Below, piece after piece: positions 36,608 through 50,285 of a stretch of 64,000 bases of DNA. Made by a program: the position numbers and the translations under genes. Source of the DNA: Rotaria macrura (taxonomy: Eukaryota > Rotifera > Eurotatoria > Philodinida > Philodinidae); contig OENT01000017.1 in NCBI GenBank assembly GCA_900239685.1, positions 124,001 through 188,000 on the forward strand, read 5' to 3'. Each line of letters starts with the position of its first letter. Position 1 is the first letter of the stretch. The notes under the pieces were generated by a model, which was not told where the DNA came from, made no database searches, and worked only from the letters and a program-made list of their open reading frames with translations.

Positions 36608-39600
36608 TACAAAAAATTATGAGATAGACTAATACTGAAATGAACGTGAAATTCACACTAATTAAACTTATATATCGTCGAGGAAAGAAATATTTTTTCG
36701 TTTCTCTCTTGTTTCAAGTCGACCAACTAAAACATTTCTCTCTTTCAATTAAGAAAACAAGAACTAATTATTCGTCATTTCGTTTCGTCTATTTTGAACA
36801 TCATCAACAGCTTGAAATAAAACAGAAAGATGACCTATCATTAGCGATGACGAAAAGTTGTGAGCTGTTACATAGAAATTGGAACGAATCATATATTGCA
36901 GCGAGAATATTACAGCATCCAAGAATGAAAAATGTTTTAGAAGTATTTTTGAAAATGAAACTCGTTTTGATACATAACATACATGTTTCATACATTAGTA
37001 AAGTTATATTCATTGTAATCAATAGCCTTAAATGAGAGAGATAATCCTTTCTTCATTGCTTCCAACAATGATTGAATTTGAGATGATGATAATTTATCGG
37101 ATTATTTCATTTAATATCTTATGGTAGCATAACTCAAAATCAACTAGGTTTATTCGTTGTAAATAATAAGGAAAAACACATATCTGACAAGATTGTATCA
37201 ACATTTAGGAAACTGTCGAAGTTCACTTTTGAAGAAACCTAACTAATTTGATGAATTTATCTGATAGTATCAACAGAGCAAATGAGAAGTAAGCGACAGA
37301 AGAAATACCAACATTGTTTTTTGGGAACCGTTGAGTAAGAGTGGAATAACTCATGAATGTACAGTGCTTTTTAGAGGTTTTATTTTCTTAGTAGGTTTTT
37401 AGTAGAGTCAGTAAAATTTTTCAGCAAACACATACCGTCATCTGGGTTTGTCTTCTTCTCTTATTATCAAATATGTCACTTGTAACGCGATTACACTTCA
37501 TTAGTCAAAGATGAACAATCATTCTTGTTGTTCATTAATTGAAAATTTATCTGTTTTATATGAATATACTGATGTTGTCAACAAGCTGTGTATACATTTT
37601 GAAACGTTTTCTTTTATTGACAATTTTCATTCAGTTCAAATAGGAATGCAATCTGGTGTGCCTGCATTCGTCTTCGTAAATTCTTCCCTTTCGTTCTCTC
37701 CTTCTCTTCGTGTCTGTATCTAATGAGTGTGAATCGCCGTTTGATGCTGTGCTTGTGATTGAAATACTCATTGAATGTGTCAATGACTTTCTCAGCTTTA
37801 TTCTAGTGTTGATGCTTGTGCAAAGGAAAAACAAAGATCATGATCGTGACATAATGCTGCTGTGAAAGCAGCTAAATTTGGAATAAAATAAAACAAAATA
37901 ATGCATCGCATTGATGATCTTTCATGTTGAAACATTTGCAAACAGAAACTACTATTCAATAGATATGTGGTTCCTTTAGAATGTGCATGTAAAGGAAACA
38001 TTAGTGAGAAGTAGTACTTTGATATATGATTAATTAGTTCGTGGAAGTGAACTGAAGAAACTTTGTACCATCATTTCTAAGGAAAAATAGAAGAAAGAAT
38101 AGTATATGATAATGGGAATATTTAAGAATTCATGGGAATCATGCATACATTCTCCTGAAGGAATTTGCTCACTAGAAACACGTGATAGTTTTATCAGTGA
38201 TGGACTGACTGTAAAGAGAATTAAGTTTATTGGGAGAAGAACTAATTACATGCTCTATTTATGTAGAAAACGTAATATACATACATAGATATTTTTCTAG
38301 GGTATTTTCGTTTATAGCAAAAACAGCCTTCATTTATTATTGCTAACGGTACTTCTATATGTATATATCGTAGGAGCTGTTCGTATCGTATATTTACAGG
38401 TCGACGAATGAAAATTAACATATGTTTTTTATTTGTTTTGATTATTCTTATGTAATAATACAAAATGATTTAGTCGCAACATTGAGTTAACAGATTATAC
38501 TTAGGGACGTGTTTGACAAAAGTGCCTTTGATCTACTTGTATGTGTATAGTTCTATTGTTGACATCATGGTTGATTCAAAATAGCTTCGTTGAATGGTAG
38601 CTGCCAACAATAGTACATCTAGAAATATAGAAATTAATGCTTGAAAAGTTTCTAGTCATCTGTGTGATGCCAATGGAAGAATTGTGTTTTACTCTAGGAC
38701 TAAAATAGTTCAAGTGATTCCTAAAGTTTCTGAGTATACTTATGTTAGTTTCTTGAACGAATGATATAACTTGTACATAGTTGGTTTTCATGTTTGTCTA
38801 TTTTTAACTAAAGATATTTTAAGTTTACTAATGATCTGAAAATGTTCTCGAAAAGTGACGCCTATAGTTTTTGTTGACTGTTAAGTAGCTTCCTTTAAAA
38901 CTACAAGTTCTTTTTATCATTCAAACGATAGCTTGCACGTAAACTAACTATAGAATGTTTTCTTATTAGTTCCTGCAATTCATGTTGGAAGCGTTGAAAT
39001 TCGAAACACTTGAAGTCTATTATGTTATGCTGTGCTAAGATCATTAGGAACATGTGATCATTTCCATGACATTGAGATGTCATATGTCTCTCGATAGAGG
39101 ATGAAAGATTCTTTATCGCTAAAGTTGTGTCCTTTTTTCCAGGGCATTTCTTTGTAGCTAATCTTCGTCATTCTTTGTATGAGTGAGATGATTTATTCGA
39201 AAGAAAAACGTTGTAATCCTGATAGGGTTCATTGTGTTTTTTTCATGTTTCATAGTAGAATTTATTCAGACGCGAACAACTTACCGATATTCATTACATA
39301 AACAACTCTATTTAGACTTGAACACTGTCAATATGTGAGAATTTACTGCTTGATTTGAACGTCGAAATGCAATTGAAAATCACACAAGGAAATTTCACTT
39401 ACAAGACAATCCTACATTTTCTACTATCTGATTTGTGATTTGATCTTTCAACATGCATAATAAAAATTGAAAACATATTTATAATCTATATCAAGAAATT
39501 TCTTTTGTGTATTAAAAACGAAAGTTGAAGGCAAGATATGGCAACCGAGAGAACTCATTAGAACTATGGCAATATTTTGTTGCCACACTTCATACTGTTT

Positions 39601-42600
39601 TCGCTTGATGAATATTTAGAGGTTACTCTACATTCATCTAACAGTTGTAAATAATTCTTCATCATGTATTTATTGTAATACAAAACATAAATATTTTAGT
39701 ATCAATCATCATCGACGTGCCGAATAGAATGAAATATATTTCCAACCTATTTTAACACCACGTAAACATGAAAATTTAAAAAGTAGCGCATAATGAGAAT
39801 GAAAATAGCAACAATATATTCAATGAGAGACGAGTTGTGAATTCGAAGTCAAATTACGGAAAAAGCATTATCATTGGGATTTTAATCAGTCACATTGTTA
39901 ATTTTCTTGAATGTTTTGCTTTTGGGCAAATTGAATTTCAAGCATTGAATGATATTTTACGGTAATAAAATTGTTTTCTACTGTTCCAAAGAGATACTAC
40001 TTGAGAACAACTTGACTTTAAGATGTTATGCCAAAGTTGAGTTTCGTTACTTCAATTAATGAGACGAATTTGATTTCATAAATATTCTAGTACATCAATC
40101 GTGTATTTCGTAGGATTGTATTAATCTTTATTTAAAAGTGCATTTCATTTAGTTGAACCTCGATTTCAAGCCGTCAGCATTTATGATCAACCTCGCAATT
40201 ATAACATTCAAACTAAGACAAGATACGTTGAATAAGAGAACAGCGACTTTAGGCAATGCAGATCTGCATGACAACAAAAAAACAATAGAAAAATGTACTC
40301 GTTTACTTCTTTGATATCAACGAGTGCATATTGATAGCGCAAATTTGAAGCATTTGCTGTTACTAATTATTTGTTTAACTCTTTACCCTCTAAACGATTC
40401 GAGGCAAGCCACTGATAAAATAACTCTATTAATACAGTATTAGTTTGTCTCATATGTCAATCGTATGATCTGTTCTATCGAGTATCCATTTATTTATGTG
40501 GAGTCGTGGGACTGCTCTAGAAAGCATGTATAAAAAACGGCACTGAATGGCTTAATTAGCTTTGATTTCCATTTATTTGAGTAGTTTATTGAATGGGCAA
40601 TAGTAGTATCTATCCAATGTTATTGGTGTAATCGGAAAAAGCAAGCTGGTGATCAACCAAAAATAATGTCTAAAAGATTCTTGTGTTTTTTTTATTCATC
40701 TTTTTAATTAAGTATCTACTATGGTTTGAGTCATATTATAATATCTGCAGACATTTATTTTATATTACATACTATTTCATTTTCTCATGAGTCGAGGTTT
40801 ATAATATGTATATATATTTACTTTCTCCTCGATTGCTCCCCAGTTACCTAATATGGCTCTATAGTCAATTACATTCCTTAGTATGCGTAAATCACTAGTT
40901 TATGATCCGACTTTCTTTGTTAATGTAATCTGATAGCAGAAGAAATGATCTACCGATATAAAACAGAAATTCCGAAAAATCTCTATTGATTGTAGGTGTA
41001 GGAAGATTTGTTTCGAAAAATTCACATTATTTTTTCGGAATTTGTCGACTTGGTGAGCCCAATATTTCAATGATGGAACGATGATAAAGAGTCATTTTTT
41101 ACCGATCAATTGCCCAAATATTTTACTATAAAAAATCTTCGTGTCGATTTCCAATCACATACTTCCCTTATTTTCGACAATTGTTCTTCATATGGCCAAT
41201 TGAATGATCAAAGGAGTAAGAGCGAGGGAGGGGGTTGTCAAGTGAAGCGATAAGATTCTTTATGTCTTTTATTGATGAGGTGAAACCACTCAAAAGTTTC
41301 AAAGCAGAAAATGAGCAAATGTCGACTACAACCTTGTTTTACTTAATGTGTTGAAATCTTGTATTCGTAATCTGTTTCGGTACATCTTGAAAGTATCGTT
41401 TACTTTACCTGTTTTGTTTTCTTATTATGCTTGGCAAACAAAGAACTCTGAAAATACATAAATTATTTAAACTAAGGTACAACGATATAAGTGTAGTAAT
41501 AGAAGTGTATGAATTAGTCCAGATGATGTTCATGATTTTTGTCACGGATCATCGAATGCTAGTTAATTTTCAAATAACACCTTTATGAATGTCGGTAATA
41601 AATATGGAAGAAATAATTTAACGTATTGTCTTCAGGACAATCTTGGATTCTATTGTTAGAATTTTCCACCAAATATTAAGTATGCTAATGTCCGTATTCA
41701 ATTATCTAGCAAAGCGAAATCGCGGGAAAATCAACCCTCTGCCGAGTCTCATGCAAGTTTCAATTCTGATGAACCCTCGAAGAAAATCTTCTAGGGAAAT
41801 CATCGCTATAACCAACCAGCAGAAGGAACACAAAGAAAGATGTTGTTCTGATGTTCTGATGCACGGTTTTTCTCTTAATTGGTGAAATTTCAGCCTTTGG
41901 ATTTTTCTCTAATTTAATTTCGTTTTCTTGTCACATAGCTCATCGATAGAAAAAGAATCATATCACACTAAAATGTAACAATGTATTTGACCCAACTCTG
42001 TTATCCTATCGAACAGGATGGATACGATTTTATGGTTATTATTATTTTTATTTGACTAGAATAAAATATTCAAAAATAAGGATTTTAAGAATGATTATAT
42101 GCATAGAAACGAACATGAAGATTTCTCATCATATCTCAATGCAAGAATCCTGCTGATTCTTCTGGTATATTCTTGTGTTAGATGTTGAAGTATGTCATGT
42201 CGCTAATTGTAATTTCCTTTCAGATGCATTTCTATTCTTGTCATCTATTATTCTTATCATCATTGTCGGTAAGACAAAGAAGACGTTTGAGCGATAGCTA
42301 TCGAAAAATGTCGGTTATATTCTAAGGTCCTGTATATTTCATAGCAATAGACATAAATTCATATTGCTTTTTAATTGAAATTCATCGATACTTATCATCC
42401 TTAAAGAGCGTACTCACTTGAGACTTTGTCTTAAGAGGAGGTAATTCATGACGAGTCTTTTCATGAACCCACGAATAACATCGAAGCTTCGAAAAGATAT
42501 TTTTGAATCTGTACAAACAAATAATAGAGTTCCTGAAGAATTCTAAATACAAGTTCAATTGATCTAACATAGTTTTGCTGCTGCAAAAACTTCATTAGGA

Positions 42601-44812
42601 TATATATATTGATATCGATGTTCGTTCATTTTCTCATCGAACTGAGGGCATCTTCGCACCGTTTAACTTTGAATCTGTGCCAAGGTTTCAAATACAGGAA
42701 GTACTTAATTATTGATATGATCTCTTACATCTATGTCATTTTCCAAAAGGTGGCTGATTTTATATTCATCTAAATATTCATTTAAAGATTTCGATTTTCT
42801 TATGACAACAGTTTCAAATTTAACTGAAAATAGAAATTCTGCTTCTCAGTCATTCCTAGTCAATATAAATACATATTTACAATGTAAAGAAAAACAATCA
42901 ATTCTTCGGATACTATTCGATCGTGCATCGTATCATGAAACATCGCTTTGAAGCACATTTTAAAAATATGGTCTGTCTTCAACCATCACTGAAACACATG
43001 GAAAATCGTTTTACATTCAATCAAAGTTTTTTATATTCTAGATAACGCGAAGGATTTTTATTGTCTTTCATACGTATAAATCTAATCGATAAAATTGTAT
43101 GCGATCATGCAAAAAACAAACAGACAAACCGCACAACGATAGCAGTATCACTTTCGATCATACTGGAATAAATCTTTTCTTCTCGATGATTTTTTCACCT
43201 CGCTACCTCACTTAATAAGATGCATGTATAGAACAACAAACAAAAAGATGATAGATGAATATAATACACTATTTCCTATGGTAGAATTTTATATTGTCTT
43301 CATCACTCTGTGAAATACTGAGAACGCACACTTTGTTTATCTTTTCATCATCATACATTTCATTTTCGACATAGAATAAATCCAACAAGATAATAAAAAA
43401 TATTGATGTTGTACAACGACAAAATTGATTACGAGTAAATTTCAGCAAGAAATTGATATCGAAATATTATATGTGAATTAGACTAGGTTAAAAATCATGC
43501 GGAATCGTTTATACTCACTTGAAAAAAGCAGCTAATTATGATTCACTATTTAAGAAATAATCATGCAGTTAACAGTAACAACGTATTTTGTCAATCTTTG
43601 AAGAAACTATAGATTTCTCACGAAAATCAAGAGTGAAGGTAACTACGTATAGATGCATAATGAAACAAAGCATGCTCTAAACAATAAAATTGATGGGAAA
43701 AAACATCGTTTTCATTTTCATGCCTTTCTAACGTAACAAGATCGAAATGAATTAGAAATCAATATCATTTCACATCCGATTTGTGAGAAGTATTTTTACA
43801 ATAGCTTGATTCGTGAACTTTCTTTCAAATCAGATTGACCCAGAAAAATCTAATATGACACACAATTATATCTAATTGTGTCCAGTGTCTTATCGAACTT
43901 TGAATGAAATTGCAGACTTGAATCATTTTGTACAGATAAATGAACAAAACATTTAAGACAAATCTTCTCAATTCAACTTAGAATGTCCTTGAATATACGA
44001 AAGTATTAAGTGAATGAAGACTTTTGACGGTATTCTTTTAATAAATACCTTGTTAAATAAATTACTCTCAGATAAAATTAATTCCTTGATTAATTATCAA
44101 GCTAATATGATGTAATTATTATTCCTTCCTCGTAGACACTGGGTCAAATACACCAGATTCGAATTTTAGACTTTCAATCTCAATAATTTATAGTACTGTG
44201 ATAAAATAACTGGAGCATGGTTTAGATGTAAATATCAACATTGTCCATAGTTTTCTCGACCGTTAAGTATGCATATCAACACGGAAATTCTCACGTCTAC
44301 ATCATCTAGTAGTGTCTAAATTCGAGAATGTCAAATAATGATGAAACAAAACTTCAGAAGTGTTCGAGAAGTCACACTCACTTTTTGAGCATATGAGAAT
44401 CGATCACTAGTTCTCGTAAAATTCTACCACTTGTAAGAACCAAATTTGATGTTCTATGTTTGTAATATCTTATATATTCGAATATTCCTGTTCATCTATG
44501 CTAAGATAGAACTGTAGATAAATGCGAAAATAATATTTCTTTCGGAATCTGTGACCTACTCGTTCAGTTTTGCTTCAAAAATCTAAGTACTATCATTAAA
44601 GTTTATTCGACATCTTTTGTTTTGACATTGATATATTCTGCGTAAGATGATTTTTGATTCTATCCTGCTGTAATTTTTTTGTTTCTTCAATAAAGATATA
44701 GAGAAGTAGAACACAAAAACATTAACAAATGCTACTTAAAAATATATTTACAGAAAAAAGTGAGCGATGGTAAGTAAATGTTAAGAATGTTGAGATTTTG
44801 AATTAAAAAATC
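36608..44812. other. Gene-poor stretch
   Basis: About 8 kb with no supportable gene. The longest open frame (36640-37035, +, 131 codons) starts opposite the homeobox 5' end and has no motif. Other frames of 60-80 codons are scattered and unconvincing. A G-rich stretch lies near 41227. As the 5' side of a developmental regulator, this could contain enhancers, but none can be named. Confidence 0.4.
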
Positions 44813-46988
44813 TCAAAAGTTATTTTCAAGTTTTGTGTTTTGCATAAAATCAATGCCTAGACGATGAAGTGTTTGTTGAAGATTTTCACCTTGAAGAACA
44901 AAAATGACAAACATATATGTTTATATTGTAAATTACAATCATTTCAGTACCATTACCTGAATTCATAAAGAATGGGGTAACATTTTCTTCTACTAAAACA
45001 TCTTCTTCTAGAATATTATCATCAAGATGTATAGATGACAAGGATGTAGCTTGAATCATTTCCTCATCTTCATCTTGTTCATGATGTTGTTCAAGTTCAT
45101 CTATAAGTTGATTATTTTCTTGTATTTTTTCATTATTCTCAAAATTATTTTGTTCTTGTAGATGTTCATTGGTCGGTGATACATCATAATTGTTACTTGC
45201 AGCAATAGTATTTGACATTGTTGGAATAAAACTGCCTGGTGGAGTCTAAACGATTTTTAGTTGGGAAACGAATTTCTTTATACAATTGAAATATAAAAAA
45301 TCTAGTATTTTACAAGATCTTCGACAACACCAACAGCTCGAGCTTGTTGAATGACAAGATTTGAATCGAATAATTGTGAACCGTAACGTTTCATATACGC
45401 TTGTGGATCTTCACGAGCCACATTTTGTTTTTGAAAATTTCGAACAATTTTCGCATGAACTGGTTCATAACTAATCAAGAGAATACACATTATTGTTTCG
45501 TTATTGATTGCAAAAAAAGAATAATACTTACGTTATGATCACATTTTTCGGTTGTAAATGTTCTTTAGAAGATTTTGGTGCACGTTGTACAACAACTTTA
45601 CGTTTTTGATTGATAATTTCATATGGTAACCAACGTTCAATAATAATATCACGTGGTTTAGGTGGTAATGGTGGTAAACGTTCAATAATTACTGCTCGTG
45701 GTGGTGATGGTTCAGGTGGTAATTGTCTAAAACATTGATTTTCATAAAAAAAATGAGGAAAAGTTGAAAGTCTTCTTGTTTTCTCCTACCGCGTTATCAC
45801 TTTTGTTGCAAGTGTTGGAGGAGGTGGTGGTGGTTTCTCTCGAATGACAAGTGGTGGTGGTGTTTTGGGTGGTGTTGGACGTTCTAAAATGCGAAGTGCA
45901 ATGACATAAAAATCAAAGATATCCAATGAACTTACGTTTAATCACCAATGGTGGAAGTGGAGAAGGTTGAGAAGAACGTACCTAAAGAGAAAAGGTAAGA
46001 GCATGACCAGTGAATTAAAATGTATCTCTATGATTTTTGTTTAAGTTTACTTCTTTGATAATAAGCGGGCCAGCATCAGATATTGGTGGTGGTTGTAAAA
46101 ATCGAACAGTTATGTTTTGTTTATAGGTTACAGAATGCGAACCTTTACGTTGAATTATTTGAGGATTTGGATCATAAAAAATTTTTCCAGCAGAATCTTA
46201 AAGTTCTTAAAAAAATGAAACACAAGCAGAAAATGAAATGATTTACTTTTAGTATCTTGTTCAGTATCATTATTATTATCATCATGATTTAATGGTAATG
46301 CATTCGTATCTTCTGTATCTGCCATTAAATTCATTGTTGATGTTGATATATTTTTTATTTCATTAGGAACTTGTTCCGATGTTAATTGTAGTTCACTTGA
46401 ATTAAGAGCATCAACTGGTACTGTGTGTACTTGAGATATTGTACGAATATTCAAGCCAAGATTCGGTATATTTGATGTTATTTTTGTCGGAATTGCTTGA
46501 TATTCTTCATGATGAGGATTATGAGGATCTAGTAATACATCATGATTAGTTGATGAAACGATCGATGTACTACGTGCCGGATTATTATTGTATAGTTCTT
46601 GTTTCATGTTTAATTTTTTCATGCCACTATAATTTTCGAACGGTGATAAGAAACTTTGTGGCATTGTGCTATATAGGCCTGCGCTGTAATAATCGAAATC
46701 ACTTGATTTACTCATTGGTACAATAGGTGGCATTGAATCTAAATCAATATTAGGATCGAAATCTGTTATTCCGTCGATACCAAACATGTCAGGTGTTGGA
46801 TAAAACATTGGAGCTTGATCTTGATTGAAAAAGTTATTATCAGATGATAATAAGTTCGAATCAAATGATGTCATAGTTTCTGTTGGTTTCGTTACATAAT
46901 TACCAGCCATGCCTAATATACCACCGCTAGCAGCTTTATTCACTTCATCAAGGATACGTTGTATGGTTGGATCTTCTAGTAGAGCCAT
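44813..46988 (-). CDS. Proline-rich repeat protein of unknown function (8 exons, 581 aa)
   Basis: Exons in order: 46247-46988, 46051-46196, 45936-45981, 45790-45883, 45532-45726, 45314-45470, 44957-45245, 44813-44889; all GT..AG, total 1746 nt in frame. Residues 1-245 are acidic, polar and low in structure, with a short helix (LLEDPTIQRILDEVNKAAS) at the start. Residues about 250-470 form a repeated module of a short hydrophobic strand, a charged pair and prolines: TVRFLQPPP, PLIIKEVRSS, PLVIKQRPTPP, PLVIREKPPPPPP, AVIIERLPPLPP and DIIIERWLPY. This is followed by a non-repetitive conserved-looking stretch (NVIITYEPVHAKIVRNFQKQ, YMKRYGSQLFDS, QARAVGVVEDL). The C-terminus is rich in Asn, Gln and Glu. 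No signal peptide or membrane segment. The start is the first ATG; the frame upstream opens only with a TTG. From memory, similar IIIERWLPY-type proteins exist in protists and some invertebrates without a known function, perhaps cytoskeletal, but this could not be checked. Confidence 0.75.
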
Positions 46989-49900
46989 GAGAAAAATCAA
47001 TATGATTCAATTGATTTTGATAAGATGGATGAAATGATGACGCGTCTATTAACCTTTACTTTTTATATTATTTCCTACGATGCTTCTCACGTGCACAGAA
47101 TGAACAGATATGAATATATATGCATTGATGTGTGCATCATGTTCAATCTGTCTAACAACTGATCATTGAACCGTGGTAGATATGTGTTTGATAGGAGATG
47201 ACAAACTCTCTTTTTTTTGCGTCGGAGAAGGGGGAGGGGGGGGGTCTCATTAACGAGTAATAGTTCACGCCTATCGAACATCAACATTATTTTTTATGAT
47301 AATAACGGAAGGTAGCAATCATATCTCTTCTTTTTTTTTCTCTTTTAAATTAAACTAATGATAACCAATGTTAAAGAAATTTTACTTCTGTCAATCAATG
47401 GTCAGCCTTGGCAACTTCAATCTATCGTTTATTTAAGAACACTTCACATGTACATATATTTATCTATACATTTACAAACAATAGATTTTTCTTCTGTCAC
47501 ATAGAAAGACAATTACGAACAATTGTGTTGAAAAATAGGACGATGCAATAAATGTGATACCATCGTCACAGTTGTTCAATTAGTCTGTTCTATCAATTTC
47601 GTTTACATTGAAAATACTGAGGAGGCACGATAATGACATCCATATCAGTTAGATCGACGTAGGCCATAAGGAACGTATGCGTGCATCGAACATGTATTCA
47701 TCTGTCTTTTAGGCATAGTCTAAGTGAATCGATAAGTATAATCTTTCATTAACTCTTGATGACCGATAACGAATAGTCTATCATCAAAGATGTTCAAACT
47801 CAAACTTACAACAAAGCTTTCCTTTTCATATTTTAATCATGATGTTTAAATTATGGTTTGTATGAACTGACGACCTTTGAGGTCTTTACTAGTGTGACGA
47901 TAAACGATAGAATAAAACAAGCACATAAATTTCTACTAATGATGATGGTCAAACATTCGAAGAAATCATTATAGAATGGTCTCTAATGAATTAAAATGCA
48001 TGCATTAATGGCCGTCGACAAAAAAAATGATCTGCCAACAATCGTCATTAACCATACACGTATTGCAGGGGAAACGAAAACAACAAGTAACATATAATTT
48101 ACAACAAAAACAACTTGTTCACCCATGCTTAATTATCAAGGTTTACAATTAGAAATTCGATTTGGGTGAAATTGTGCAAAACACAATTAGTTTCACAAAT
48201 AGCTTAATTTTCTTTCTCGTTAAATATAGGAAATGTTTTGTGATTGATAAATGTTCTATTTTTGTTTTCTATATTCAATCTTTAAATCATTTTCATCGTT
48301 AACATGAGAAGCAAACGAAGGATATCATCGAATGAATAGTTCAAAATGATCATCTGAAATTCTTGATCGTATAGACACGAATTCCGTAGGCATGTTTCTA
48401 TAACGATTATTTTAATATTCGAATGAGCGACTTATGTCATAGTATAATAATGCAACATTTAATATCATGTCACATTGTACATAATCATGGATATATTCAA
48501 ACATTACGATCATACGATAATTATATGTTTGATATGATAGGACTAGGTCTTATGTCAATTTCATGTTTTAGAACAAGCAAAATAAAATCGAACATTGGAT
48601 GTCTATGATAATTCGAAACCAATGTTCGATAGCGATATCCAGCCCATTATATGCATAGACCACGATACATTTATATGATAGCGAGTACTTTATAATGATG
48701 AAATTTATCATAGAAGAATTTCATCTAATTTAAAAATACTTTAATGCGTGAAAAAGGAATTCAACGTAAAAAATGTCATACAACAACACAAATAAATATA
48801 TTTTCCATCTTATTAACGATAGTCCACATTTAAATGCACCGTATGAGCAAACAGTGAACTGATCAAAACATTTGTATCTATTTAAAAAAGAAAGAATTAC
48901 GTGTTCTACCTAAAGAATTTCCCATGAACGGACAGAAATCTTTGTTTTTTGAGAACTTTTAATTGATTTTAACAAAAATATAATATTAGGATTGTGAAAA
49001 ATAATCATGCCATGCTTTCTGGTTATTAAGTAAGGTAATGATAAAATGATACGAAAGAAGACAATACTCAATTATTGTTACAATGAACAAATAGAGACAT
49101 CAGTCATTGTTTGAAATGATGATGGATTACTTTGATTCATATCAAAATTCGAACATTCAAATTTAAAAATGACTTTTTACTGTATAATTGAAATTTTCTT
49201 TTTGCATTATTTATTGTAACGACTAGTACTAATAATTCTATCGAATCTTTAATTGCATGTAATTTTGAAAGCAATAGGAGATCAATGATTTGTATGAAGA
49301 TAAATTCAATAATCTGTACTTTACGGCTTAGGTACATGCACGTGAACGAAACTGTGTTTTGTTTAGCTGTGATTGGTTTCATTATTGTAAATACTTGTCT
49401 TTATTTTCAACATAAAATTATTGATAAAAACATTCTTTAGTGAAATCGAATTTTCTTTTTTTTGACTATTTTTCTAAAATAGAACTATATTTATTTGTAT
49501 GTTCTAGACTGTGCTAGAATGAACTTGAAGTTTCCTATTATATTACTGAGTTGGATAAAGATCGGTTTGGGAATCAAACTATTCGTACAGTACATGTATA
49601 TATACATGCACTGATGAAGAAAGATCAAGTCAACCATCTGAAACTATTAATGTATTATTGCTTTTTATCACTAATCATTGACTAAACATATAGTTTCAGT
49701 GCCATTTCACCTACAAATAAAAATTAATTAGTTTACTTTCACTTTTCCTCGACAAGATTTTCTTTCTTTCTTCATCAACACTTTTTATTCAGCAGTAGTT
49801 TATCAGAGAAACTAATAGTGATAACAGAAATAAGAAAACAGTTAAATAGTTCCAACAAAAGTGGAAATAGAGCTGTATTATTATTTTATACTGATTGTTT

Positions 49901-50198
49901 TACTAATTTTGATGAAAAACTCATGTAACGATAAAGAATCTTTCTCATAATGGTATTTTAAATCAAGAATTCTTTAATTTCGAATCATGAATTGTTGTTT
50001 GTTGGCAGAGGCCTTGTCGTGTTATTTTAGAGTTGTCTGATAGTAACCATGTTGAATGCATAATCTTTTTCTAATTCTAGCCTTTCACTGAAGATAGTAT
50101 TACATTCGAAAAATTTCAATCCTTTCGTAGTTTCTTTCATTATCTTCTCCGTGGTCAGATTTGTTTAGTATTGTTCTGAAACTATACAAATAACAATG
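46989..50198. other. Gene-poor stretch, 5' of the proline-rich gene
   Basis: No gene. A G-rich run (about 47228-47246) could form unusual DNA structure. Short frames at 47087, 48423 and 49137 are AT-rich noise. Confidence 0.4.
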
Positions 50199-50285
50199 TG
50201 TCGACGAAAAGGTAAAATGAAATATGTCGATGAAAAGGGAAAACTAATTATATCGATGAAACGGCATTAATCAAGGGCATGTCGA
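50199..50285. repeat. Short minisatellite, about 26-bp unit, three copies
   Basis: Three diverged copies begin TGTCGACGAAAAGG, TGTCGATGAAAAGGG and TATCGATGAAACGG at intervals of 26 nt, and a fourth partial copy begins TGTCGACGAT near 50280. Found by eye; exact alignment was not computed. Confidence 0.6.

Noticed and set aside
36640..37035. 131-codon frame on + strand opposite the homeobox 5' end
   Set aside because: No motif, hydrophobic AT-rich ending, and it overlaps the promoter side of a supported gene. Cannot be ruled out fully.
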